Source of the DNA: Bacillota bacterium
Lineage (GTDB): Bacteria > Bacillota > UBA4882 > UBA8346
NCBI GenBank assembly: GCA_023415375.1
Contig: JAEZKW010000329.1
Span: 1-30,290, forward strand
Length of the DNA: 30,290 nucleotides
Reading direction: 5' to 3'
Below the pieces are notes generated by a model. It made no database searches. It worked only from the letters and a program-made list of their open reading frames with translations, and was not told the origin of the DNA. Shown here one piece after another: positions 8,466 through 16,461 of this stretch. The first letter of the stretch is position 1, and the number at the start of each line of letters is the position of its first letter. Both the position numbers and the translations under genes were made by a program.

Positions 8466-8471
8466 GTAGGG

Positions 8472-8500
8472 TTGACATATATTTGATGCTGGCTTATAAT
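8472..8500 (+). promoter_or_regulatory. Consensus sigma-A promoter of the lpxC envelope cluster
   Basis: TTGACA (8472-8477) and TATAAT (8495-8500) match consensus at all twelve positions with the optimal 17-base spacer. Transcription should begin near 8507, giving a leader of about 120 bases before lpxC that contains two tandem palindromes (8547-8580). Confidence 0.88.
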
Positions 8501-8546
8501 TTATAAGTTGTTTCATATTCTGAATCTGTGACTTTTCATTCAATTT

Positions 8547-8580
8547 AAATTCATGAATGAATTAAATTCACGGATGAATT
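8547..8580. promoter_or_regulatory. Tandem palindromic 17-bp repeats in the lpxC leader, candidate operator
   Basis: Two adjacent 17-mers (8547-8563 and 8564-8580) differ at two positions. Each holds a palindrome: AATTCAT-GA-ATGAATT (perfect 7-2-7) and AATTCAC-GG-ATGAATT (one mismatch). They lie about 40-75 bases downstream of the predicted start site. The arrangement suggests a dimeric repressor acting as a roadblock on the lpxC operon; the regulator is not in the window or not recognised. Confidence 0.5.
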
Positions 8581-8626
8581 AATTTAGGGTTTTCTTGGAC
8601 AACCAATTTCACGATGGAGGAATTTG

Positions 8627-9520
8627 ATGAAACCCCAACAGACCATAGCTGCTGAAATAGAAATATGTGGGCAGGGGCTTCACACTGGTGCTATGGCCAA
8701 GATGTGCATTCTTCCCCAACCGGCTAATACCGGTATTTATTTTAGCAGGTTTGATTTGCCCGGTAAACCGAAGATTAAAGCCAACATTCATTCGGTCATT
8801 GATACCAAAAAATGTGTTTCTATCGGTAAAGATGGTTGGCGTATCTCGACAATCGAACATTTGATGGCAGCCTTTCATGGGCTGGGAATCGATAATGCCT
8901 TGGTTGAAATCGATAAAGAAGAGTTGCCCCGCGGCGACTGCAGTGGCCGCTTTTTCTGTGAACAGATTTTAAAGGCGGGGATAGTGGCACAGAGTGAGCC
9001 CCGGCATTACACTTATATTCGGGAACCGTTTTGGGTGGAAGGAACAGTTTACAAACAAGGTGAACCTTTAAAATCGACCCTAATCGCTTTACCGGCAGAA
9101 GATTTTCAAATTAGTTTCACCTTTACATCTGATCATAAAGTTACTGGAACTCAATATTATCACTATTCTTTAAAGGATGATACTTTCGTTTCAGAAATAG
9201 CACCGGCGCGGACGATTGCCTTTATGAACGAAATCAATTATTTACGTAGTCAAGGTTTAGCACTCAGTGATGCTTTCGATTCTGTAATTGTCGTAGATAA
9301 TGATCGTTATCAAAACGAATTGCGTTACCCCGAAGAAATTGTTCGCCACAAAATACTCGATTTAATCGGCGATCTTTATTTGCTTGGTCCGCTGGTCGGG
9401 CATATTGTGGCAATAAGATCCGGTCACGCCCTTGATATTGAATTGGCAAGAAAAATTGCTAGCAAAATAGAACCACTGGACGACAATATGCTAAAGTTCA
9501 AGGAGGCTCACAATGATTGA
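8627..9520 (+). CDS. lpxC: UDP-3-O-acyl-N-acetylglucosamine deacetylase
   Basis: LpxC is the zinc amidase that removes the acetyl group from UDP-3-O-acyl-GlcNAc, the committed step of lipid A synthesis in the cytoplasm. At 297 residues it has the usual length. The zinc ligands are visible: H78 in EHLMAA, and H241 and D245 in RHKILDLIGDL. The general-acid His is in SGHALDIELA. The DGSA-type loop is changed to GDCSGRFF, within what the family tolerates. ATG 8627 follows GGAGG by 6 bases; a TTG directly before it is less likely. It is the first gene after the consensus promoter at 8472-8500 and overlaps fabZ by 8 bases, so the two are translationally coupled. Confidence 0.95.
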   Translation: MKPQQTIAAEIEICGQGLHTGAMAKMCILPQPANTGIYFSRFDLPGKPKIKANIHSVIDTKKCVSIGKDGWRISTIEHLMAAFHGLGIDNALVEIDKEELPRGDCSGRFFCEQILKAGIVAQSEPRHYTYIREPFWVEGTVYKQGEPLKSTLIALPAEDFQISFTFTSDHKVTGTQYYHYSLKDDTFVSEIAPARTIAFMNEINYLRSQGLALSDAFDSVIVVDNDRYQNELRYPEEIVRHKILDLIGDLYLLGPLVGHIVAIRSGHALDIELARKIASKIEPLDDNMLKFKEAHND

Positions 9521-9938
9521 AATCAATGAAATAAAAACTCTGTTACCCCATAGGTACCCTTTTTTATTAGTGGATCGAGTCTTGGAACTTATTCCAAATC
9601 AAAGGATTGTCGCCTTAAAAAATGTTACCGCAAATGAGGAGTTTTTTAACGGCCATTTTCCTGCCAAACCGGTAATGCCGGGTGTTCTGGTTATTGAATC
9701 GATGGCTCAAGCTGCAGGTATCATGATGTTATCCAAAGAAGAACACAAAGGGAAAATACCCTATTTTACCGGAATCGATAATGCCCGTTTTCGTAGAACA
9801 GTTGTGCCTGGAGATCAGCTTATTATAGAGGTTGATGTTATTCGGGTAAAGGGTAGCGTAGGTAAAGTTAAAGCGGTCTCAAAGGTTGATAATCAAGTTG
9901 CAGCTGAAGCAGAGTTAATGTTTATCCTTGGTGAATAA
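9513..9938 (+). CDS. fabZ: 3-hydroxyacyl-ACP dehydratase
   Basis: FabZ dehydrates (3R)-hydroxyacyl-ACP in fatty acid elongation and competes with LpxA/LpxD for the same hydroxyacyl-ACP, which is why the genes are so often linked. The protein has 141 residues, normal for a hot-dog-fold FabZ, with the catalytic H48 in NGHFPAKPVMPG and E62 in VIESMAQA. The starting LLPHRYPFLLVDRV motif is also typical. Start ATG 9513 lies inside the end of lpxC, with AAGGAGG upstream. A 181-base gap without visible gene or clear promoter separates it from lpxA. Confidence 0.96.
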   Translation: MIEINEIKTLLPHRYPFLLVDRVLELIPNQRIVALKNVTANEEFFNGHFPAKPVMPGVLVIESMAQAAGIMMLSKEEHKGKIPYFTGIDNARFRRTVVPGDQLIIEVDVIRVKGSVGKVKAVSKVDNQVAAEAELMFILGE

Positions 9939-10119
9939 TTTTTTGAAATATTAGGCAATCTAGCATGAAAGAGAAAGATATTTGATGATAGTTTCATTTT
10001 TTGGCTCAATTTGGCCCCATATGTCTGTCCAATTTTCTTGAAAATAGCCGATATTAAAGTTACATAAAGCAACATTTATCAAACTTATTTTGCTTATTCA
10101 GACAGGAGGTCAAAAAAAC

Positions 10120-10926
10120 ATGAAACTAGTGGAGTCCAAGGTAATCAATATACGAAATATTCATGAGACAGCTATCGTCCATCCTAATGCCAAAATTGGC
10201 AATAATGTTGAGATTGGTCCTTATGCAGTGATAGGCGAGAATGTCGAAATTGGAGATAATTGCATAATCGGTCCGCAAGTTTCAATTGAGGGTTGGACGA
10301 CCATTGGAGAAGGAAACCACTTTTATCATGGTGCGACCATTGGCTGTGAACCACAAGATTTAAAATTTAAAGGTGAAAAGAGTTTTCTCTTTATTGGAGA
10401 TAACAATATCTTTCGGGAAAATGTTACGATAAGCAGAGGAACCGAAGGCGGTGGCGGCGAAACGAGAATCGGTAATAACAATTTATTCGAAGCCTGTTCT
10501 CATGTAGCCCATGACTGCCAATTTGGCAACAATGTTATTCTTGGACAATGGGCAGGTTGTGCCGGACACGTTACCATTGAAGATCGAGCTATTATTAGTC
10601 CGTTAAGCGGGGTCCACCAATTTTGCAAGGTTGGCAAAATGGTGATGGTAGGTTTTTTAACTAAGGTGAATAAGGACATTCCTCCGTTTGTATTGGTTGA
10701 TGGTAATCCTGCTAAGGCATGCGGCATTAATGTAGTAGGTTTAAGACGGAACGGAATCGATGCCGAGGTTCGCGAAGAGATAAAGAGAGCTTATCGAATT
10801 TTGTATCGCTCTAACTTGCCAATAAACCAAGCAATCGAACAAATGGATCAAGAACTAGGAGGAACTCCTGAGATTGATCATTTTATTCGCTTTTTACGGA
10901 ATTCCGAACGTGGTATTCAACGGTAA
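10120..10926 (+). CDS. lpxA: Acyl-ACP:UDP-N-acetylglucosamine O-acyltransferase
   Basis: LpxA transfers the hydroxyacyl chain from ACP to the 3-OH of UDP-GlcNAc, the first lipid A reaction. At 268 residues it is full length. The N-terminal two thirds are left-handed beta-helix hexapeptide repeats (HPNAKIGNNVEIGPYAVIG and following). H131 in HVAHDC is the catalytic base, equivalent to E. coli H125, and the SGVHQFCKVG and VDGNPAKACGINVVGLRR segments are diagnostic. The C-terminal helical ACP-binding part follows. ATG 10120 has AGGAGG nine bases upstream; a TTG at 10090 in frame is rejected because it precedes this site. lpxD and lpxB are not adjacent, unlike in most Proteobacteria. Confidence 0.95.
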   Translation: MKLVESKVINIRNIHETAIVHPNAKIGNNVEIGPYAVIGENVEIGDNCIIGPQVSIEGWTTIGEGNHFYHGATIGCEPQDLKFKGEKSFLFIGDNNIFRENVTISRGTEGGGGETRIGNNNLFEACSHVAHDCQFGNNVILGQWAGCAGHVTIEDRAIISPLSGVHQFCKVGKMVMVGFLTKVNKDIPPFVLVDGNPAKACGINVVGLRRNGIDAEVREEIKRAYRILYRSNLPINQAIEQMDQELGGTPEIDHFIRFLRNSERGIQR

Positions 10927-10960
10927 TCTTCAGTTTTCCCTATCAGTGTGCGACTTTGAA

Positions 10961-11038
10961 GAGGCTGTCTGAAAGTACTTGATACACGGTGAGTTTACGC
11001 AAGGTATACTTTTCCGTAGCAAGTCTTTAAGACAGCTC
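10961..11038. repeat. Long imperfect inverted repeat between lpxA and lpxI
   Basis: The arms 10961-10989 and 11014-11038 pair over about 22 positions with a few bulges; the outer ends read GAGGCTGTCT and AAGACAGCTC, followed by TTTT. It could be an attenuator inside the lpx operon, or a small non-autonomous transposon remnant: GAGGCTGTC-type termini are common in Bacillota insertion sequences, as I recall. No transposase lies between the arms. Confidence 0.5.
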
Positions 11039-11075
11039 TTTTAGTTCATCAAAGATTACAAAGGAGGAGTCTATT

Positions 11076-11885
11076 TTGCAATCCGAATTAAAAGTAGGAC
11101 TAGTGGCGGGCCGGGGGGTTCTTCCCGTTGAAGTTTTATCCGAAATCAAATCCCAGGGTAAAAAGGCTATTGTAATCGGTATTAAAGGGGAATGCCGGCC
11201 TGAAATCCGTGAGAAGGCGGATTTTTATCAAGAATACGGTTTGGGAAAGCTAGGCGCTGTTATTGAGGCTTTGAAAAAAGAAGATGTTCGGGAACTGATT
11301 TTCGCCGGTAAAGTTGGCAAAGAAGCCATTTTTAGCGACGGGCTAGATGAAATGAGTCAGCGTTTATTGGCGAGTTTGCCGCAAAAAAATGATGATGCCA
11401 TCTTGCTCGCAGTAGTCCATGAATTAGAAAAAAACGGTATAACTGTTTTAAAACAAACTGATTATTTACAACATTTGTTGGTTAGGCCCGGGACTATATT
11501 AGGAGCCGTCACAGAAAATGAAATGTCAGATGTTGAACTTGGATTTAAGACAGCGAAAGTAATGGGCGGTTTGGACATTGGTCAGAGTGTTATTGTTAAG
11601 AATGGAGTTGTATTGGCTGTAGAGGCTATTGAAGGTACTGATCAAGCTATCATAAGAGGGGGAACTTTAGGGGGAGCGGGTTCGGTTGTGGTTAAGGTGA
11701 GTAAACCAAAACAAGATTTAAGGTTTGACGTTCCAACGATCGGTAAAAACACCATAGAATCCATGATTAAAGCGCAATCAAAAATTTTGGCCATTGAAGC
11801 GGGAAAAACCTTTTTTGTGGAAAAAGCCGCTGTTTTGGCACTGGCAGCAGAACATCAAATAAAAATCATATCTTGTACTTTTTAA
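11076..11885 (+). CDS. lpxI: UDP-2,3-diacylglucosamine pyrophosphatase, LpxI type
   Basis: LpxI (formerly DUF1009) hydrolyses UDP-2,3-diacylglucosamine to lipid X and UMP, replacing the unrelated LpxH in alpha-Proteobacteria and diderm Bacillota. The 269-residue length, the N-terminal VGLVAGRGVLPVEVLSEI, the central IFAGKVGKEAIF, and the C-terminal RFDVPTIGKNTIESM and AIEAGKTFFVEKA all fit the family. The start is TTG 11076, supported by AGGAGGAG about 8 bases before it; no ATG is suitably placed. It is peripheral to the cytoplasmic membrane. Its product would be used by LpxB, whose gene is not in this window. Confidence 0.93.
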   Translation: MQSELKVGLVAGRGVLPVEVLSEIKSQGKKAIVIGIKGECRPEIREKADFYQEYGLGKLGAVIEALKKEDVRELIFAGKVGKEAIFSDGLDEMSQRLLASLPQKNDDAILLAVVHELEKNGITVLKQTDYLQHLLVRPGTILGAVTENEMSDVELGFKTAKVMGGLDIGQSVIVKNGVVLAVEAIEGTDQAIIRGGTLGGAGSVVVKVSKPKQDLRFDVPTIGKNTIESMIKAQSKILAIEAGKTFFVEKAAVLALAAEHQIKIISCTF

Positions 11886-11925
11886 GTTTGTTGTGAAAGC
11901 CTCGTTTACTACAATGGTAAAAGAA

Positions 11926-11976
11926 TAACCCAAAGGGTTAATTTTACACCGAGCGATTCATTTCCTGCAGCAGGAA
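11926..11976 (+). other. Two small hairpins in the lpxI-lptC gap
   Basis: TAACCC-AAA-GGGTTA (11926-11940) is followed by ATTTTA, a weak terminator at best. TTCCTGC-A-GCAGGAA (11962-11976) is a perfect 15-base palindrome with no T run. The 174-base gap holds no gene and no convincing promoter, so lptC may be expressed by read-through or from an unrecognised start. Confidence 0.3.
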
Positions 11977-12059
11977 TTCGATAGTTGGTAGCGAAACTTT
12001 GATAAATATTTAACGTTAAGATGAATGTGGAAATTTATTCGGGAAAAGGGAAAGACTGA

Positions 12060-12629
12060 ATGCTGAAGAAACGTATCAGACTGATTGTTTTAATCATTGT
12101 ATCTCTATGTTTGATGATTGCAATCGGCCTTTGGGCGCAAAAATTTTGGATGCATCCCCAAACTGCCAAGAATGTTGCAGATGACAATCCGGTGGGGATG
12201 GATGAGGCCGAAGGAGTTACAATGACTGTTCCCGGTTCTACCCAAAATACCTATTGGGAGTTGCGTATTCACAAAGTTAGAATGACTACTGGGGATGTAG
12301 ATAAATTAGATCAGGTTGAAGGGATTTATTTTATCAATAAAGCACCTCTTTATCAAATGTCCGGTAAAGAAGGGGCGGTTTACTTAAAAACCCGCAAGTT
12401 AGAAATTACCGGAAATGTGATTTTGAAAGCGACAGATGGCAGTAAAAAACTTACTGCGGATCGGCTTATTTGGGAAACTTTGGCGAATAAAGTGACTGCT
12501 CAAAAAAATGCGGTATTGGAAACTTCCGAGGCAATCATTACAACCGAAGAAGTTGTGGCAAATCTAGGAATTGATCATGCAGTCTTTAACGGACAGACGA
12601 AAGTGTCTTATCAGAGGACAAATCAATGA
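12060..12629 (+). CDS. lptC: LPS export system protein LptC
   Basis: A 189-residue bitopic inner-membrane protein: one TM anchor at about residues 7-26, then a single extracytoplasmic beta-jellyroll of the OstA/LptC type. The tail repeats short alternating strands (KLEITGNVILKATDGSKKLTA, split by DRLIWETLANKVTA) as expected. LptC receives LPS from the LptB2FG pump and hands it to LptA. It overlaps lptA by four bases (ATGA), so the pair is translationally coupled. The ribosome site (AAAAGGGAAAG) is modest. The assignment rests on architecture and position next to lptA and lptB, since LptC sequences are poorly conserved. Confidence 0.85.
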   Translation: MLKKRIRLIVLIIVSLCLMIAIGLWAQKFWMHPQTAKNVADDNPVGMDEAEGVTMTVPGSTQNTYWELRIHKVRMTTGDVDKLDQVEGIYFINKAPLYQMSGKEGAVYLKTRKLEITGNVILKATDGSKKLTADRLIWETLANKVTAQKNAVLETSEAIITTEEVVANLGIDHAVFNGQTKVSYQRTNQ

Positions 12630-13321
12630 AACGAAAAATTTGGAGTGCTCTGTTCATTGTCGCTTTATTTTTATATTTTGGTATAAGTTTAGCTGCCGGA
12701 CAATTGGAAATCAAGGCACCTCATGGCGGCGAGTTTGATTTAGCTAAAAACGTGATGAAATACCACGGTACTGTATCCCACTTAGTGGAGGCACGATGGA
12801 AAGATTTAGTAGCCACAAACAATGAATCGGTTGATAAAGATAGTAAAACGAACAAAAAATCATCAATACCGAGAATTTTAAAATCGGTTGAGCTGGAAAT
12901 GAATTTAAATCGCAATTATCTGGTGGCTAATAAAAACGTTGTTTTTCTCTATGATGAGAGCACTTCGGCCACTTGTAATAGTTTAAAATGGGATAGGCCG
13001 GCTGAATTCATGAAGCTTTCCGGCCAAGTGGTTATCAAGTATCTCGACTGGGTTATTAAAGGAAGTCAAGCAGAGGGCGAGCTGGGAAAGGGTTTATTTA
13101 CTGTCTATGGACCGGTGGAAGCCGTTAATCCTACAAATATAATTCGCGGCAATAAGCTGATACTTGATCGGCCCGCTAATAAGGGAGTTATTAGAGGAGA
13201 TGCGGTTTTAATTCGTGATCAGAACGAAATGACGGCGCCAGAGATTACCTATTCTTTTGATACCCATCAAGTTTTGGCCAGCGGTATTGTTAAGACCAAA
13301 ATTATTAATGGAACCAAGTAA
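12626..13321 (+). CDS. lptA: LptA/OstA-like periplasmic LPS bridge protein
   Basis: A 231-residue exported protein with a signal sequence (about residues 1-24, ending SLAAG). It carries an OstA-like jellyroll: LEIKAPHGGEFDLAKN at the start, then EMNLNRNYLVANKNVVFLYD, FMKLSGQVVIKY and VIRGDAVLIRDQNEMTAPEI, with the LPS-binding groove pattern of alternating hydrophobic strands. LptA oligomers bridge the periplasm between LptC and LptD. A Lys/Ser-rich insert (about residues 64-80) interrupts the fold and is unusual. Start overlaps lptC by four bases; lptB follows after 12 bases. Confidence 0.8.
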   Translation: MKRKIWSALFIVALFLYFGISLAAGQLEIKAPHGGEFDLAKNVMKYHGTVSHLVEARWKDLVATNNESVDKDSKTNKKSSIPRILKSVELEMNLNRNYLVANKNVVFLYDESTSATCNSLKWDRPAEFMKLSGQVVIKYLDWVIKGSQAEGELGKGLFTVYGPVEAVNPTNIIRGNKLILDRPANKGVIRGDAVLIRDQNEMTAPEITYSFDTHQVLASGIVKTKIINGTK

Positions 13322-13333
13322 TGGGGGTTTATT

Positions 13334-14053
13334 ATGTCGATTCAAGTGCAAGGATTGATTAAAGAGTATCAACATCGCAGAGTCGTAAATGGTGTAGATT
13401 TGGTAGTCAATCCCGGTGAAGTGGTTGGGTTACTCGGGCCCAATGGAGCAGGGAAGACAACTACTTTTTATATGATTGTCGGTTTGGAACGCTGTGATTC
13501 AGGATCCATTTATATTTATGACCATGATGTAACCGCAATGGCTATGCATGTGCGGTCTAAATATGGTGTGAGTTATCTGGCTCAAGAAGCATCGGTTTTT
13601 CGGAAATTAACAGTAAGCGACAATATCATGGCTATTTTAGAATTAACCGATTTGCCCCTCGCCTTTCGGAAAACCCGTTGTGAACAATTGATGGAAGAAT
13701 TTCGTGTCAGTCATCTCCGGAAAAGTTATGGTTATATGCTATCGGGAGGGGAGCGCCGCCGGGTGGAGATTGCCAGGGCTCTGGCGATGGATCCGAAGTT
13801 TATTTTGCTGGATGAACCTTTTACAGGGATCGACCCCATTGCCATTGCTGATATCCAAAGTATTATTAGTGAACTGCGAGCAAAAGGAATGGGCATTTTA
13901 ATTACCGACCACAGTGTTCGTGAAACGTTGGCAATAACTGATAGGGCATATATTATGCACGCCGGCGAAATATTGGTTTCCGGAAGTTCTGCTGATATTG
14001 CCAACGATGAAAATGCTAGACGGTTTTACCTTGGTGAACACTTCAGTATGTAA
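13334..14053 (+). CDS. lptB: LPS export ABC transporter ATP-binding protein
   Basis: LptB powers LPS extraction from the inner membrane as a homodimer with the LptF/G permeases. The protein (239 residues) has Walker A GPNGAGKTT at 35-43, a Q-loop in YLAQEASVF, the signature LSGGERRRVEIARAL, Walker B FILLDEPFTGIDP and the switch His in ITDHSVRE. YLAQE, LSGGERRR and the ITDH ending are LptB-specific compared with other ABC ATPases. ATG 13334 lies 12 bases after lptA; the permease gene starts 17 bases downstream, so this is one operon. Confidence 0.95.
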   Translation: MSIQVQGLIKEYQHRRVVNGVDLVVNPGEVVGLLGPNGAGKTTTFYMIVGLERCDSGSIYIYDHDVTAMAMHVRSKYGVSYLAQEASVFRKLTVSDNIMAILELTDLPLAFRKTRCEQLMEEFRVSHLRKSYGYMLSGGERRRVEIARALAMDPKFILLDEPFTGIDPIAIADIQSIISELRAKGMGILITDHSVRETLAITDRAYIMHAGEILVSGSSADIANDENARRFYLGEHFSM

Positions 14054-14070
14054 CGGGGGGCCCATTTTGA

Positions 14071-15147
14071 ATGAAAATATTGACGAGATATATCATTAAA
14101 GCAGTTGCGGCGCCGCTTCTTGGGGGTATTTTTACTTTTACCAGCGTATTATTAGGCGTCCAAATGCTCAATTTAATGCGGGCAGCCGAAAAACTTCATC
14201 TTTCGCTCCGCTTTACTCTGGAATTATTAGCTTTAACAATACCTCAAAATTTGACTATTGGGGCTTCAATCTCTGTTTTATTAGGAATTTTATTAGGCCT
14301 AGGCGCCTTGACCGGTCATAGTGAAACTATTGCAATGCGGGCTGGCGGCTTAAGTTATAGGCGGATAGCCGTTCCAATAGTAGTGATTGGTCTAGTGGTT
14401 AGTATTTGTGGAGTTTTGCTAAATGAATATGTCGTCCCTGCTTCACTTCAGGCCTATGATCGATTAAAGATCGAAGCAATGACAAAGGAAGCCTCAGGGA
14501 CAATCTATCAGTTTTATAAAGCCTTTCAAGATAATGATGTTCGAAAGCTGATATATGCCGATGCCTATGAGACCAAAGATAAAGAATTGCACAATGTGTT
14601 GATTCAGGAAATGAAAGAAGGCCAGTTACGCCGCACAATTTCAGCGGCAGCAATGTATTGGAACGGTACGGGTTGGTATTTTACAAAAGCCCAGATTTAT
14701 CAATATACAACAAATAGCCTATTCCCAATTACTGTTGATAAAGGGCGGGTGCATTATGAACTCAGCATCACTCCAAAAGAAATTGAACAAACGAATATCG
14801 ATCCTGAATCGCAAAGTATTTCAGAATTAAAGCATTATATTAATAAATTTACCACCGGTATTGAACGCCAGCGGCTGTTGGTAGAACTGAATAACAAATT
14901 AGCGATTCCATTTGCGAGTCTGGTCTTTGCCATTTTGGGAACCCCTTTGGCATTAAGACCGCAACGCCGAAGTAAAGCCGCTGGATTTGGACTTTGTATC
15001 ATTTATATTTTAATTTGGTATGTATTAATGGGCGTTGGAGATTATTTCGCCAGAGTTGGTTCAGTCCCTGTATTTTTAGGGGCATGGCTACCTAACATTG
15101 CTTTAGCCGGATACGGGATTTATGTGTTTTGTACAGTGAAAAGCTAG
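14071..15147 (+). CDS. LptF/LptG-family (YjgP/YjgQ) LPS export permease
   Basis: A 358-residue permease of normal length, with TM segments at about residues 12-32, 50-78, 96-118 and a C-terminal group at about 275-355, and a beta-jellyroll domain between them (about 130-265). The starts LTRYIIKAVAAPLLGG and ISVLLGILLGLG and the late PFASLVFAILGTPLALRPQR are YjgP/YjgQ signatures. With LptB it lifts LPS from the inner membrane to LptC. Proteobacteria use two such subunits; only one is in this operon, so it either works as a homodimer or has a partner elsewhere. Which of LptF or LptG it is cannot be decided. Start ATG follows a GGGGGG stretch. Confidence 0.92.
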   Translation: MKILTRYIIKAVAAPLLGGIFTFTSVLLGVQMLNLMRAAEKLHLSLRFTLELLALTIPQNLTIGASISVLLGILLGLGALTGHSETIAMRAGGLSYRRIAVPIVVIGLVVSICGVLLNEYVVPASLQAYDRLKIEAMTKEASGTIYQFYKAFQDNDVRKLIYADAYETKDKELHNVLIQEMKEGQLRRTISAAAMYWNGTGWYFTKAQIYQYTTNSLFPITVDKGRVHYELSITPKEIEQTNIDPESQSISELKHYINKFTTGIERQRLLVELNNKLAIPFASLVFAILGTPLALRPQRRSKAAGFGLCIIYILIWYVLMGVGDYFARVGSVPVFLGAWLPNIALAGYGIYVFCTVKS

Positions 15148-15166
15148 GACGGGGTGAGGCGCTGAA

Positions 15167-16378
15167 ATGTATGGATTCATCATCATTTTATCGGTGGTTA
15201 TTTTCGGTGGCCTTATTGCCCTTTTAGGAGATCGGGTCGGTATGAAGGTCGGCAAAAAACGCCTAAGCCTTTTTGGCCTCCGTCCTAAATACACTTCAAT
15301 GATTATCACTGTATTCACAGGCTTTTTCATTGCCGGATTAACCTTACTCATCTTGACGGTCATGTCAGAATACGCTCGTACCGCAATTTTTCGTTTGCAA
15401 AGTATTGAACATGAATTAAAAACCACTACGTCAAAAGTCGTTCAATTAACCATTGAAATTACAAATAAAGAAAAAAAATACGATCTACTTCACCATAATC
15501 TGTTAATTGCAGTTTCCCAGCAGCAGAAAGTAGAAAAACAGCTGCAAGAAACCCGCTCTCAATATACAAAGGTATCAAGCAACTTGGCCAGTACCCAAGA
15601 GAACTTAAGTTTAGCCCGGGACCGGCTTGCTAATCTAACTCACATTAACGATGATTTAAAAAATCAGATAACGAATTTGACTTTGCAGGAGACAAGGCTT
15701 AGTCAGCAAATTCAAAATTTGGAAGGCTGGTTGCAAAGCTTACAGGATCGTAATAAAAATATTGCCGATAAACCAATGATTTTTTATGTAGGAGAGATTG
15801 TGGATGCCAAAATTATTAACCCAGGTATTCCAAACAGTCAAATATTTACCTCATTGGTGGAGCCATTATTGAAAGAGGTTAACGAAGTAGCTCTGAAACG
15901 GGGTGCCCAAATCCCCGGGAAAAGCGATTATGCAGTACGGGTTGCGCCTCAAAAAGTAGCTCAAGTTTGTACAGAGCTCGGCCAAATTAAAGATAAAGCT
16001 GTGTTAAGAGTGGTTGTTGATAAAAATTCGGTGGCCGGGGAGCCCTTAACAGTATCATTAGAATGCTATCCGAATCGAATGATTTATAAAACCGATCAAG
16101 TCATCGCCTCATTGGTGGTTGAAAATAATGCACCCGAGACGGAATTACGGGACCATTTGCTTAGTTTGTTGATTGTTGCCAATAACAAAGCTATTGATAG
16201 CGGTATTATTACTGAAGGCCAGAACTTACGCAACATTATTTCAATGTCAGAAATTGCCAGAACGATTAGTTTGATTCGTGAGAAGAAACCGGGTCAATAT
16301 GAGGTATGTTTGGTAGCTGCCAATGATACCTATCGGATCGATGATTTTAAGGTAAGATTTGAAGTCAAGCCAATATGA
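15167..16378 (+). CDS. DUF3084 membrane-anchored coiled-coil protein
   Basis: A 403-residue protein with two TM segments near the N-terminus (about 3-22 and 43-65) separated by the conserved stretch GDRVGMKVGKKRLSLFGLRP, a hallmark of DUF3084 proteins. A long coiled coil follows (about 78-200, full of Q/L/E heptads), and then an alpha/beta C-terminal domain (about 200-403). The family is known from Cyanobacteria and diderm Bacillota and has no established function. In this operon, 19 bases after the LPS permease and before an outer-membrane protein, a role in envelope assembly or spacing across the periplasm is a fair inference, no more. Confidence 0.85.
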   Translation: MYGFIIILSVVIFGGLIALLGDRVGMKVGKKRLSLFGLRPKYTSMIITVFTGFFIAGLTLLILTVMSEYARTAIFRLQSIEHELKTTTSKVVQLTIEITNKEKKYDLLHHNLLIAVSQQQKVEKQLQETRSQYTKVSSNLASTQENLSLARDRLANLTHINDDLKNQITNLTLQETRLSQQIQNLEGWLQSLQDRNKNIADKPMIFYVGEIVDAKIINPGIPNSQIFTSLVEPLLKEVNEVALKRGAQIPGKSDYAVRVAPQKVAQVCTELGQIKDKAVLRVVVDKNSVAGEPLTVSLECYPNRMIYKTDQVIASLVVENNAPETELRDHLLSLLIVANNKAIDSGIITEGQNLRNIISMSEIARTISLIREKKPGQYEVCLVAANDTYRIDDFKVRFEVKPI

Positions 16379-16461
16379 AATAAATTTAAAATCTAGTTTG
16401 AACCTCTAAACTTATAATTTTTATTTGGTTTTTAGGAGGAGGGTTCTGTATTTCAATTAAT

